Part shown: in pieces, positions 16,045-23,789 of the stretch | Position numbering within the stretch: the stretch's first letter is position 1 | Layout of the letters: every line of letters begins with the position of its first letter | Assembly (NCBI GenBank): GCA_002352425.1 | Contig: DEIK01000034.1 | Span: 45,852 to 76,941, forward strand | Length of the DNA: 31,090 bases | Source: Rhodobacteraceae bacterium UBA2776 | GTDB lineage: Bacteria; Pseudomonadota; Alphaproteobacteria; Rhodobacterales; Rhodobacteraceae | Direction: 5' to 3' | Position numbers and translations under genes: made by a program | The notes under the pieces: generated by a model | The model's input: the letters and a program-made list of their open reading frames with translations, nothing else | What the model was told of the DNA's origin: nothing | Database searches by the model: none

Positions 16045-16464
16045 TCAGGTCCGCGTCGCCAACAGCAGGTTGGTTTCACTGTGCATCACCCCATTGATGC
16101 GGCGAATGTCGAATAAGACTGTGTCGAGTGCCTCTAGGGTCTCCGTGCCGATCTCGGCAATCAAATCCCATTTTCCGTTGGTAGAATGCACCGCTTGCAC
16201 GGCAGAAATCCCTGTCAGTTGATGCCGGATTTTCTCGGCCCCGCGCCCCTCGATCCCCAACATCATCAACCCACGCACGGGGGCATGGGCGATGTCGCTT
16301 TTCAATTGTACGGTAAAACCCAGAATTTCGCCACGGGCCTGCAAGCGCTCAATACGGTTGCGCACGGTGGTGCGCGACAGGTTCAGGTCGGCCGCAAGGC
16401 TGGATAATGGCGCGCGGGAGTCGCGGCGCAAGGCGGCAATGAGTTTTCGATCCGTATCGTCCAT
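16045..16464 (-). CDS. Lrp/AsnC family regulator, divergent from the arginase operon
   Basis: A 139-residue Lrp/AsnC regulator. The helix-turn-helix covers about residues 1-55 (DDTDRKLIAALRRDSRAPLS, then LSRTTVRNRIERLQARGEIL). The RAM ligand-binding domain follows, with GISAVQAVHSTNGKWDLIAEI as its core. The start was placed at 16464 because GGAG lies 7 bases upstream. It faces the arginase gene across a 118-base region that contains an inverted repeat, so it probably controls arginine/ornithine catabolism; the effector is not known. It is a different protein from the AsnC-type regulator at 7906. The toxin-antitoxin promoter starts directly after its stop codon. Confidence 0.87.
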   Translation of the reverse strand: MDDTDRKLIAALRRDSRAPLSSLAADLNLSRTTVRNRIERLQARGEILGFTVQLKSDIAHAPVRGLMMLGIEGRGAEKIRHQLTGISAVQAVHSTNGKWDLIAEIGTETLEALDTVLFDIRRINGVMHSETNLLLATRT

Positions 16465-16504
16465 TTCGGAACTCCGTTTGGTCGGTTTGATCAATTAGGC
16501 ACCA

Positions 16505-16528
16505 AAATAGCCGAATTATGCGCTATTT
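16505..16528. promoter_or_regulatory. Inverted repeat in the lrp/arginase divergent region
   Basis: AAATAGC (16505-16511) and GCTATTT (16522-16528) form a perfect 7-bp inverted repeat with a 10-base AT-rich spacer. It lies about midway between the two divergent start codons and has the spacing of an Lrp/AsnC dimer site. It is a candidate operator for both directions. Confidence 0.5.
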
Positions 16529-16582
16529 CATACCCCGCTTTGTCTAAATATTGCAACTTAGGAACCAGCGAACAGGTGAGAC

Positions 16583-17509
16583 ATGACAAGATTACACACT
16601 CAATTGATCGGTGCGCCGGTCGATAGCGGCAAACGCACACGTGGTTGTTTGATGGGGCCGGATGCCCTGCGCACCGCTGGCTTGACCGAAGCCATCATAG
16701 GGCTTGGCCACTCGGTTACGGACCACGGAAATTTGGTTGCAGAGCCAACGTCGATCCCAGATGACCCAGACAGCAATACGTTTCAGTTGGGCAAAACCGT
16801 GGGTTGGACCCAGACCCTGATGGGAGCGGCCAAAAACGCCATGCAGCAGGGTTTTCCAATCTTTTTGGGCGGTGATCACGCACTTTCCTTGGGCACTGTG
16901 GCAGGTGTTGCCGCCCATGCAGCCGAAGTGGATCGTCCGCAATTTGTGTTGTGGTTGGATGCCCATAGCGATTTCCACACCCCCGCCACCACGGATTCGG
17001 GCAACCTGCATGGCACGCCGCTTGGCTATGTCAGCGGGTTGGAGGGGTTTGACGCCTTTCCAGAGCTGCCGACCATCGTGCCGATGGGCAATATTTGCAT
17101 GATCGGCATCCGTTCGGTTGACCCGGCGGAACAAGCCGCTTTGGTGAAAAACAACATCCGTGTGGTTGATATGCGCAGCATTGATGAGGGCGGATTGAAA
17201 CGGCCCCTGGAGGCCTTTCTGGACGATGTTGCCCGTGTGAACGGACTGCTGCACGTGTCTTTAGACGTTGATTTTCTTGACCCCTCAATTGCGCCGGCTG
17301 TCGGCACCACCGTGCCAGGCGGCGCGACATTTCGCGAGGCGCATTTGGTGATGGAAATGCTGCATGACAGCGGATTGGTATCGTCGCTTGATCTGGTCGA
17401 GTTGAACCCGTTTTTAGACGATCGAGGTCGCACAGCCTCTCTCATGGTTGACCTGACCGCATCGCTGATGGGGCGTCGCGTCTTTGATCGCCCGACACGG
17501 AGTTTTTGA
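16583..17509 (+). CDS. rocF: Arginase
   Basis: A 308-residue ureohydrolase that would split arginine into ornithine and urea in the cytoplasm, using two manganese ions. All six metal ligands of the family can be placed: His99 in GGDHALSLG, Asp126, His128 and Asp130 in DAHSDFH, and Asp228 and Asp230 in SLDVDFLDP. Agmatinase and formiminoglutamase share the fold, but the N-terminal IGAPVDSGKRTRGCLMGPDALR and the pairing with ornithine cyclodeaminase favour arginase. An AGGTGAG site lies just before the ATG. The next gene begins two bases after its stop, so they are one operon. No urease or urea transporter is in the window. Confidence 0.92.
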   Translation: MTRLHTQLIGAPVDSGKRTRGCLMGPDALRTAGLTEAIIGLGHSVTDHGNLVAEPTSIPDDPDSNTFQLGKTVGWTQTLMGAAKNAMQQGFPIFLGGDHALSLGTVAGVAAHAAEVDRPQFVLWLDAHSDFHTPATTDSGNLHGTPLGYVSGLEGFDAFPELPTIVPMGNICMIGIRSVDPAEQAALVKNNIRVVDMRSIDEGGLKRPLEAFLDDVARVNGLLHVSLDVDFLDPSIAPAVGTTVPGGATFREAHLVMEMLHDSGLVSSLDLVELNPFLDDRGRTASLMVDLTASLMGRRVFDRPTRSF

Positions 17510-17510
17510 T

Positions 17511-18563
17511 ATGAAACACGCCCAACCCTCTGATCTGGCCTATGTGCCATTTGTCTCTGTTGATAACATGATGAAACTTGTGCATCACATTGGAATCGAA
17601 CAGGTTTTATCAGAACTTTCTGGTTATATCGAGGATGACTTTCGTCGCTGGCAACTGTTCGACAAGGTGGCACGGGTGGCATCGCATTCCACCGAGGGGG
17701 TGATCGAGCTGATGCCCACGTCTGATGGCGAAGTCTATGGGTTCAAATATGTCAACGGGCACCCTGCCAACATGAAAAAAGGGCTGCAAACGGTTACTGC
17801 ATTTGGATTATTGGCCGATGTGGCCAGTGGTTATCCGGTGTTGCTGTCGGAAATGACCATCCTGACCGCCCTGCGCACCGCTGCGACTTCGGCAATGGCG
17901 GCCAAACATTTGGCCCCTGCCGGAGCGACCACATTGGCGATGATTGGCAACGGGGCGCAGAGCGAATTTCAGGCGCTGGCGATGAAAACAATCTGCGGCA
18001 TCACTGATCTTCGGCTTTACGACGTTGATTCGGCCGCCACCGCCAAATGCCGTGCAAACCTTGAGGGATTTGGCATGACGCTGACGACATGCAAGACACC
18101 GCAAGAGGCCATTCAGGGCGCGCAGATCATCACCACCTGCACCGCCGACAAGCAATACGCCACGATATTGACGGATAACATGATCGGGGCTGGTGTGCAT
18201 ATCAATGCCATCGGCGGCGATTGCCCGGGTAAGACGGAATTACACCGTGATATTCTACTGCGCAGTGATATTTTTGTGGAATATCCACCGCAAACCCGTG
18301 TTGAAGGCGAAATTCAACAGTTGGAGGCCGATCACCCCGTCACCGAAATGTGGCAAGTGGTCAATGGTGAGGCCGCAGGACGGACCTCAGCAGCGCAGAT
18401 CACGCTGTTTGACGGGGTTGGCTTTGCCACCGAGGATTTTAGTGCTCTGCGCTATGTTTATGACCAGCTGGAGGGCGGCAATTTCCACCAATATCTGGAT
18501 ATGGTTGCCGACCCAGATGATCCGCGGGATCTGTTCGGGATGGTGCAACGGGCCAAAGGATAA
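17511..18563 (+). CDS. ocd: Ornithine cyclodeaminase
   Basis: A 350-residue enzyme of the ornithine cyclodeaminase/mu-crystallin family. It should convert ornithine directly to proline plus ammonia using bound NAD+. The Rossmann nucleotide-binding region is TLAMIGNGAQSEFQALAM near residues 140-157. Upstream, MTILTALRTAATSAMAAKHLAP is the family's characteristic segment, and the DCPGKTELHRDIL region near 240 carries the catalytic Asp of the family. Its length and the long C-terminal part match true bacterial ornithine cyclodeaminases rather than the shorter alanine dehydrogenase-like relatives. GGAG lies 8 bases before the ATG. Together with arginase it forms a two-step route from arginine to proline. 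Confidence 0.9.
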   Translation: MKHAQPSDLAYVPFVSVDNMMKLVHHIGIEQVLSELSGYIEDDFRRWQLFDKVARVASHSTEGVIELMPTSDGEVYGFKYVNGHPANMKKGLQTVTAFGLLADVASGYPVLLSEMTILTALRTAATSAMAAKHLAPAGATTLAMIGNGAQSEFQALAMKTICGITDLRLYDVDSAATAKCRANLEGFGMTLTTCKTPQEAIQGAQIITTCTADKQYATILTDNMIGAGVHINAIGGDCPGKTELHRDILLRSDIFVEYPPQTRVEGEIQQLEADHPVTEMWQVVNGEAAGRTSAAQITLFDGVGFATEDFSALRYVYDQLEGGNFHQYLDMVADPDDPRDLFGMVQRAKG

Positions 18564-18570
18564 CCAGCCA

Positions 18571-18642
18571 CTCATCAGGCCTTGCAGCCTTCTTCGTTAT
18601 TGCACCTCCCAAATAGCGAAGAAAGCCGTAAGGCTTGATGAG
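18571..18642. repeat. Long imperfect palindrome (about 31-bp stem) between ocd and gyrA
   Basis: The left arm (18571-18601, starting CTCATCAGGCCTT) is complementary to the right arm (18611-18642, ending AAGGCTTGATGAG) around a 9-base loop. About 26 of 31 positions are Watson-Crick pairs and three more are G-T pairs. It begins 8 bases after the ocd stop. There is no T-run behind it, so it is far longer than an ordinary terminator and lacks its tail. It may be a 3'-end stabiliser, an RNase III site or a dispersed palindromic element. Confidence 0.8.
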
Positions 18643-18673
18643 CGTCTGCCCCTGCAAAAAACCACAGCCCCCA

Positions 18674-18703
18674 TTGCGCACAACACCCCCGATCCTGTAT
18701 AGT
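18674..18703 (+). promoter_or_regulatory. Candidate gyrA promoter
   Basis: TTGCGC (18674-18679) and TATAGT (18698-18703, five of six matches to TATAAT) are separated by 18 bases. They lie 45 bases before the gyrA start codon. It is the best-looking promoter in the region, though unproven. Confidence 0.45.
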
Positions 18704-18747
18704 TATTCCAACCAAATATAACGCATTGCGAACGGGCGGTAAACGAC

Positions 18748-21477
18748 TTGAACGACACTCCAGAAGCACCTGATAACGAAGAAGAAAACTCTGCGCCACG
18801 TTACGAGTATGACGGCCCTTCCATCTCGATCACCTCCGAGATGAAAACCTCCTATCTCGACTACGCCATGAGCGTGATCGTATCGCGCGCCATTCCGGAC
18901 CTGCGCGACGGTCTAAAACCGGTGCATCGGCGCATTCTTTATGCCATGTTCGAGGGCGGCAATACCCACGATAAATCCTACCGCAAATCCGCCCGTGCGG
19001 TGGGCGATGTGATGGGGAAATACCACCCGCATGGTGACAGCGCGATCTATGACGCACTGGTGCGGATGGCGCAGGATTTCTCGATGTCGCTGCCGCTGCT
19101 GGATGGCCAAGGCAACTTTGGCTCGATGGATGGCGATAACGCGGCGGCGATGCGCTATACCGAGGTGCGTCTGGACAAGCCTGCGGCATTTTTGACGGCC
19201 GATCTGGACAAAGACACCGTTGATTTCCAAGACAACTATGACGGCAAAGACCAAGAGCCAAGCGTTCTGCCTGCCCGTTACCCCAACATGCTGGTGAACG
19301 GTGCTGGCGGCATTGCGGTCGGCATGGCCACCAACATCCCGCCGCATAATCTGGGCGAAGTCATCAAGGCCACATTGGCGTTGATTGAATCCCCTGATCT
19401 GACCACCGAAGAGCTGATCGAATACGTGCCCGGCCCCGATTTCCCTACCGGGGGTGTGATGCTGGGGCGCGCGGGGGCGCGCAAAGCCTATTTAGAGGGA
19501 CGTGGCAGCGTCATTGTCCGCTCTAAAACCCGGGTCGAGGAAATCCGCAAAGACCGCTACGCCATTGTCATCGACGAGATACCTTATCAGGTCAACAAGG
19601 CCACGATGATCGAAAAGATCGCCGAGCAGGTCCGCGAAGGCAAGATCGAGGGCGTGGCCCATGTGCAAGACGAGTCAGACCGCAACGGTGTGCGCGTGGT
19701 GATCGAGCTTAAGCGCGACGCCACTCCAGAAGTTGTGTTGAACCAATGTTTCCGCTTCACGCCCATGCAGACCTATTTCGGCTGTAATATGCTAGCCCTG
19801 AACGGTGGTCGCCCCGAAACGCTGACCTTGCGCCGTTTCCTGACCTCCTTCATCGCGTTTCGCGAAGAAGTCGTGGCGCGCCGCACCGCGTTCGAGCTGC
19901 GCAAAGCGCGTGATCGCAGCCACATCCTGTGTGGTCTGGCCGTGGCTGTTACCAATGTCGACGAGATCGTCGCAACCATCCGCGCCTCTGCCGATCCCGC
20001 CGAGGCCCGCGCCAAATTGATGGAACGTCGCTGGCCCGCCCGTGACATTCTGGAATATATCGCGCTGATTGACGATCCAACCCACAAGGCCAATGACGAC
20101 GGCACTTACAACCTGTCCGAAACCCAAACCCGCGCCATTCTGGAGCTGCGTTTGCAGCGCCTGACGGCTATGGGTGTCAAAGAGGTCACCGACGAGCTGC
20201 AAGAACTGGCCGCCGCGATCCGTGAATATCTGGACATTCTGCGCTCGCGGACCCGCATCATGGAAATCATCAGCAATGAGCTGAATGAGGTCTCTGAGAA
20301 ATTTGCGGTGCCACGGCGCACAGAAATTGTCGACTGGTCCGGCGACATGGACGACGAAGACCTGATCGAAAAAGAAGACATGGTGGTGACTGTCACCTCG
20401 GGTGGCTACATCAAACGCACCCCTCTGGCCGATTTCCGCGCCCAAAAGCGCGGCGGCAAAGGCACCGCCGGCATGCAGACCAAAGAAGAAGACGTGATCA
20501 CCAATCTGTTTGTCGCCAACACCCACACGCAGCTGTTGTTCTTCACAACAGATGGCATGGTCTACAAGCTGAAAACATGGCGCCTGCCCCAAGGTGGACG
20601 CACCGCCAAAGGCAAGGCAATCGTCAATATCCTGCCGATCCCGGTCGGGGTTTCTGTGGCCGCGATCATGCCTGTGGATGCCGCCGAAGACGACTGGGGG
20701 TCCTTGCAGATATTCTTTGCCACCGATGCAGGCGATGTGCGCCGCAATGCGCTGTCTGACTTTACCAACGTGCGCGCCAACGGCAAAATCGCTATGAAAC
20801 TGCCCGAAGATGTGAAACTGGTGAACGCCCGCATTTGCACCGAGGACGATGACGTCATGCTGTTCACCGCCGGTGGGCGCGCGATCCGTTTCCCAACCAC
20901 GGCTGTACGGGTCTTTAAGGGCCGCGACAGCACCGGGGTGCGCGGCATCAAACTTGGCGATGGTGAAAACGTGGTCTCCATGTCGATCATCCGCCACTTT
21001 GAAGCCACTTCAGATGAACGCATTGCCTATCTGAAAATGCGCCGCGCGCAAGCCGGAGCCGACGAGGTTGAAGCAGATGACGAGGAAGAAGGCGACGGCG
21101 CCATCACGCAGGAGCGGTTCAACGAAATGCAAGCAGTTGAAAACCTGATCCTGACCATCACCGAAGGCGGCTCGGGGAAACTGTCCTCCAGCCACGACTA
21201 TCCTGTGCGCGGGCGCGGTGGCATGGGCGTAACGGCCATGGACAAAGCGATGCGCGGCGGCGATCTCGTGGCCTCCTTTGCGGTGGAAATGGAAGACCAG
21301 ATCATGCTGGCCACCTCCAAAGGCCAGTCAATCCGCTGTCCTGTGAATGGCATCTCATTCAGGTCACGCTCGGCCGGTGGGGTTAAGGTGTTTGACACAG
21401 CCAAAGGCGAAAAAGTGGTCTCGGTTGCACAAATCGCCGAAACCGACGATGACGAAGAAGACACGGCAGAAGAATAA
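18748..21477 (+). CDS. gyrA: DNA gyrase subunit A
   Basis: A 909-residue type II topoisomerase subunit that breaks and rejoins DNA during negative supercoiling, together with GyrB (not in the window). The catalytic tyrosine is Tyr137 in AAMRYTEV. The quinolone-resistance region reads HPHGDSAIYDAL, with Ser98 and Asp102 at the positions of E. coli Ser83 and Asp87, so it carries the sensitive-type residues. The C-terminal DNA-wrapping domain has the GyrA box QKRGGKG (canonical QRRGGKG) near residue 570. An acidic stretch near 770-785 and an acidic tail interrupt and end that domain. The start is TTG at 18748; no ATG or GTG is in frame before the conserved N-terminal region, and only a weak GGGCGG site precedes it. 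Confidence 0.96.
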   Translation: MNDTPEAPDNEEENSAPRYEYDGPSISITSEMKTSYLDYAMSVIVSRAIPDLRDGLKPVHRRILYAMFEGGNTHDKSYRKSARAVGDVMGKYHPHGDSAIYDALVRMAQDFSMSLPLLDGQGNFGSMDGDNAAAMRYTEVRLDKPAAFLTADLDKDTVDFQDNYDGKDQEPSVLPARYPNMLVNGAGGIAVGMATNIPPHNLGEVIKATLALIESPDLTTEELIEYVPGPDFPTGGVMLGRAGARKAYLEGRGSVIVRSKTRVEEIRKDRYAIVIDEIPYQVNKATMIEKIAEQVREGKIEGVAHVQDESDRNGVRVVIELKRDATPEVVLNQCFRFTPMQTYFGCNMLALNGGRPETLTLRRFLTSFIAFREEVVARRTAFELRKARDRSHILCGLAVAVTNVDEIVATIRASADPAEARAKLMERRWPARDILEYIALIDDPTHKANDDGTYNLSETQTRAILELRLQRLTAMGVKEVTDELQELAAAIREYLDILRSRTRIMEIISNELNEVSEKFAVPRRTEIVDWSGDMDDEDLIEKEDMVVTVTSGGYIKRTPLADFRAQKRGGKGTAGMQTKEEDVITNLFVANTHTQLLFFTTDGMVYKLKTWRLPQGGRTAKGKAIVNILPIPVGVSVAAIMPVDAAEDDWGSLQIFFATDAGDVRRNALSDFTNVRANGKIAMKLPEDVKLVNARICTEDDDVMLFTAGGRAIRFPTTAVRVFKGRDSTGVRGIKLGDGENVVSMSIIRHFEATSDERIAYLKMRRAQAGADEVEADDEEEGDGAITQERFNEMQAVENLILTITEGGSGKLSSSHDYPVRGRGGMGVTAMDKAMRGGDLVASFAVEMEDQIMLATSKGQSIRCPVNGISFRSRSAGGVKVFDTAKGEKVVSVAQIAETDDDEEDTAEE

Positions 21478-21520
21478 GCTTTCTTCCAACTTCTTCTTTT
21501 CAAAAGTACCTCACGGGGGT

Positions 21521-21541
21521 GCGGGGGTGTGAAACCCCCGC
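21521..21541. terminator. GC-rich hairpin after gyrA
   Basis: GCGGGGGT (21521-21528) pairs perfectly with ACCCCCGC (21534-21541) around a 5-base loop, 43 bases after the gyrA stop. No T-run follows. It separates gyrA from trmFO, whose start lies 25 bases on, so it is a terminator or processing-site candidate. Confidence 0.55.
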
Positions 21542-21566
21542 TCTGCCCTAGAAAACAGGCGCTGAT

Positions 21567-22898
21567 ATGACAGACACACTCCACATCATTGGCGGCGGCA
21601 TGGCCGGTGCCGAGGCCGCATGGCAAGCCGCAAACATGGGCATCACTGTGGTGATCCACGAAATGCGCCCAAAGGTTGAAACCTTTGCGCATCGCACCGG
21701 AAATCTGGCCGAAATGGTCTGCTCCAACTCGTTTCGCTCTGATGATCACGAGGCCAACGCCGTGGGGCTGCTGCACTGGGAAATGCGCCAATGCGAAAGC
21801 ATCATCCTGCAAGCGGCCGATGAGCACGCCCTGCCCGCAGGCTCGGCCTTGGCCGTGGACCGTGACCCGTTTTCCGAAACCGTCACCAAACATGTGCGCG
21901 CGCACCCGTTGATCAGCGTAGAAGATGGCGAAATCACTGAATTGCCTAAAGATGGCCATTGGATCATTGCCACGGGGCCGCTGACGTCTACAGACTTGGG
22001 CCAATCCATCGCGCGTGAAACCGGCAGCGATCAATTGGCGTTCTTTGATGCCATTGCCCCTATTGTTTACGCCGACAGCATCAACATGGATGTCGCATGG
22101 ATGCAATCGCGCTATGACAAAGGCGAAACCGAGGCCGAGCAAAAGGCCTATTTGAACTGCCCAATGGACAAGGCCCAATACGAGGCGTTCATCGACGCGC
22201 TATTGGCCGCCGACAAGACCGAATTCCACGAGGGCGAAACGGCTGGCTATTTTGACGGCTGCCTGCCCATCGAAGTGATGGCCGAACGGGGCCGCGAGAC
22301 CTTGCGGTTTGGCCCGATGAAACCCGTTGGTCTGACCAATCAACATCACCCCGATGATAAACCCTACGCCGTTGTGCAACTGCGCTATGACAACGCGCTT
22401 GGCACCCTGTTCAACATCGTCGGCTTCCAAACCAAGATGAAATACGGTGCTCAAACCGAAGTGTTCAAAATGATCCCCGGTCTTGAGGACGCAAGTTTCG
22501 CGCGGCTCGGCGGCATCCACCGCAACACGTTTTTAAACTCGCCCACGTTGCTGGACGATCAATTGCGACTGAAATCACGGCCTAACATTCGTTTTGCGGG
22601 CCAAATCACCGGCGTTGAAGGCTACGTTGAATCTGCGGCTATGGGCCTTTTGGCCGGACGCATGGCGGCTTGTGAAATCATGGGGCAACCTATTGAAACC
22701 CCGCCCATCGACACGGCCATGGGCGCGCTTGTGAACCACATCACAGGCGGGGCTGCGGCCAAGACGTTCCAGCCGATGAACGTCAACTTTGGTCTGTTTC
22801 AACCGATTGACGCGAAACACGGCCGCAAAAACCGCAAGACCCGCTACAAAGCCTACACCGACCGCGCCAAAGAAGCCTGGCACGAATGGCTGGTATAG
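21567..22898 (+). CDS. trmFO: Folate-dependent tRNA U54 methyltransferase TrmFO
   Basis: A 443-residue FAD-dependent enzyme that makes ribothymidine at position 54 of the tRNA T-loop, using methylenetetrahydrofolate as carbon donor. The N-terminal FAD-binding motif is IIGGGMAGAEAAWQ (residues 7-20). The conserved cysteines are Cys52 in MVCSNSFRSD and Cys193 in AYLNCPMDKAQ, the latter in the family's catalytic region. The C-terminal MGALVNHITGG block is also typical. The protein resembles GidA/MnmG but is shorter and has the TrmFO-specific FRSDDHEANAVGLLHWEM segment. TrmFO replaces the SAM-dependent TrmA in many Gram-positive bacteria and alphaproteobacteria. An AGG site lies 7 bases before the ATG. 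It is convergent with the AT-rich gene at 22928. Confidence 0.93.
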   Translation: MTDTLHIIGGGMAGAEAAWQAANMGITVVIHEMRPKVETFAHRTGNLAEMVCSNSFRSDDHEANAVGLLHWEMRQCESIILQAADEHALPAGSALAVDRDPFSETVTKHVRAHPLISVEDGEITELPKDGHWIIATGPLTSTDLGQSIARETGSDQLAFFDAIAPIVYADSINMDVAWMQSRYDKGETEAEQKAYLNCPMDKAQYEAFIDALLAADKTEFHEGETAGYFDGCLPIEVMAERGRETLRFGPMKPVGLTNQHHPDDKPYAVVQLRYDNALGTLFNIVGFQTKMKYGAQTEVFKMIPGLEDASFARLGGIHRNTFLNSPTLLDDQLRLKSRPNIRFAGQITGVEGYVESAAMGLLAGRMAACEIMGQPIETPPIDTAMGALVNHITGGAAAKTFQPMNVNFGLFQPIDAKHGRKNRKTRYKAYTDRAKEAWHEWLV

Positions 22899-22927
22899 GA
22901 CTGTGAAAAACCGCAACGCCTGATCAA

Positions 22928-23665
22928 TTAACAGAGGCAATCCCAGTTGTTCACATTATGTGTAACATCATAATTTTTTCCCAACCAATACCGGCCTTTT
23001 TCCAACCGAATTCTAAGACTTATCGTGGCAGAGTTTTTCAAGACCCCCTTTGCTATCAACTGATGGATTTCACCAGATGAAAAGATCACAAAATCATTGA
23101 TATAACGCTTTGATGAATAGGTCCGCAGCACGATGACATAAAAAACATTGGTTGAATGCTGAAAGGATTTTGAGCGCACCGAGGCTTGATAGGGTTTGTC
23201 CAGCGCACCATTGGCTGTTTTGACCTGAATGTGGAAATATTTACCCTTCTTTGAGGCGACCACATCAATACCATCATCCACAGTCATTTTTGAGGCATTA
23301 AAGCCCCAGAATAACAGCTCACTTAAGACGGCAAATTCGCCAGCCGCTCCAGTGAAGGCCGTTTCCACTTTGGGGGCGACAGCCGTCATTTTACGCGATT
23401 TCATGGGTTTTAGCCGGTAGATACCTTTTTTGTAGCCGCCCTTTTTATTCGGTACCTTTGAAAACTGCGCCGCTTTGTTTTTTACATTTCGCGCCAAAAA
23501 ACCGTTTAGCTTCTTGGCAAAACTATCGCTGCTTTCCCCAACTGGAACAAGACCAAGATCAACACCAATTTTCGCCACTTCGTCCACGTGATAGGTTTTG
23601 CGCCCACCGGATTCAAACAGTGTTACTGCCAGTTCCCCCCAATCAACGCTGCCTTTGATGCTCAT
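22928..23665 (-). CDS. Orphan HARE-HTH-like plus PD-(D/E)XK-like protein, putative nuclease
   Basis: A 245-residue protein that I read as two modules. Residues 5-87 (DWGELAVTLFESGGRKTYHVDEV to GIYRLKP) resemble a HARE-HTH winged-helix domain, found fused to restriction and chromatin-type proteins. Residues 100-185 resemble a PD-(D/E)XK nuclease core: Glu110 in GAAGEFAV, Asp134 in DDGIDVVA, and Gln147-x-Lys149 in FHIQVKT, where Gln replaces the usual Glu. The rest is of unknown fold. The DNA is clearly AT-richer than its neighbours (bases 23101-23160 are 38% GC), suggesting transfer. The ATG at 23665 has only a weak GAAAG site; an in-frame TTG at 23680 is an alternative. No methylase is beside it. 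The domain calls are by eye; a defence or repair role is inference. Confidence 0.7.
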   Translation of the reverse strand: MSIKGSVDWGELAVTLFESGGRKTYHVDEVAKIGVDLGLVPVGESSDSFAKKLNGFLARNVKNKAAQFSKVPNKKGGYKKGIYRLKPMKSRKMTAVAPKVETAFTGAAGEFAVLSELLFWGFNASKMTVDDGIDVVASKKGKYFHIQVKTANGALDKPYQASVRSKSFQHSTNVFYVIVLRTYSSKRYINDFVIFSSGEIHQLIAKGVLKNSATISLRIRLEKGRYWLGKNYDVTHNVNNWDCLC

Positions 23666-23702
23666 TAACAATACTTTCAATACTAAATGTTACAAGAATA
23701 CA

Positions 23703-23720
23703 TGAATTGGCCTCAATTCA
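23703..23720. repeat. Inverted repeat between the orphan nuclease gene and gluQ
   Basis: TGAATTG (23703-23709) and CAATTCA (23714-23720) form a perfect 7-bp inverted repeat with a 4-base centre. It lies 38 bases before the nuclease-like gene, in a 124-base AT-rich divergent region. It may be an operator, possibly for autoregulation through the HTH domain. Confidence 0.4.
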
Positions 23721-23789
23721 AAGCCATCAATTTTCAAACACTCATTCAGATGTGGATTGCAACCCATGGCCTGATCTATAGTCATCTAC

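Noticed and set aside
19792..20997. 401-codon frame antisense to gyrA
   Set aside because: It is a codon-bias shadow of gyrA with no recognisable domain.
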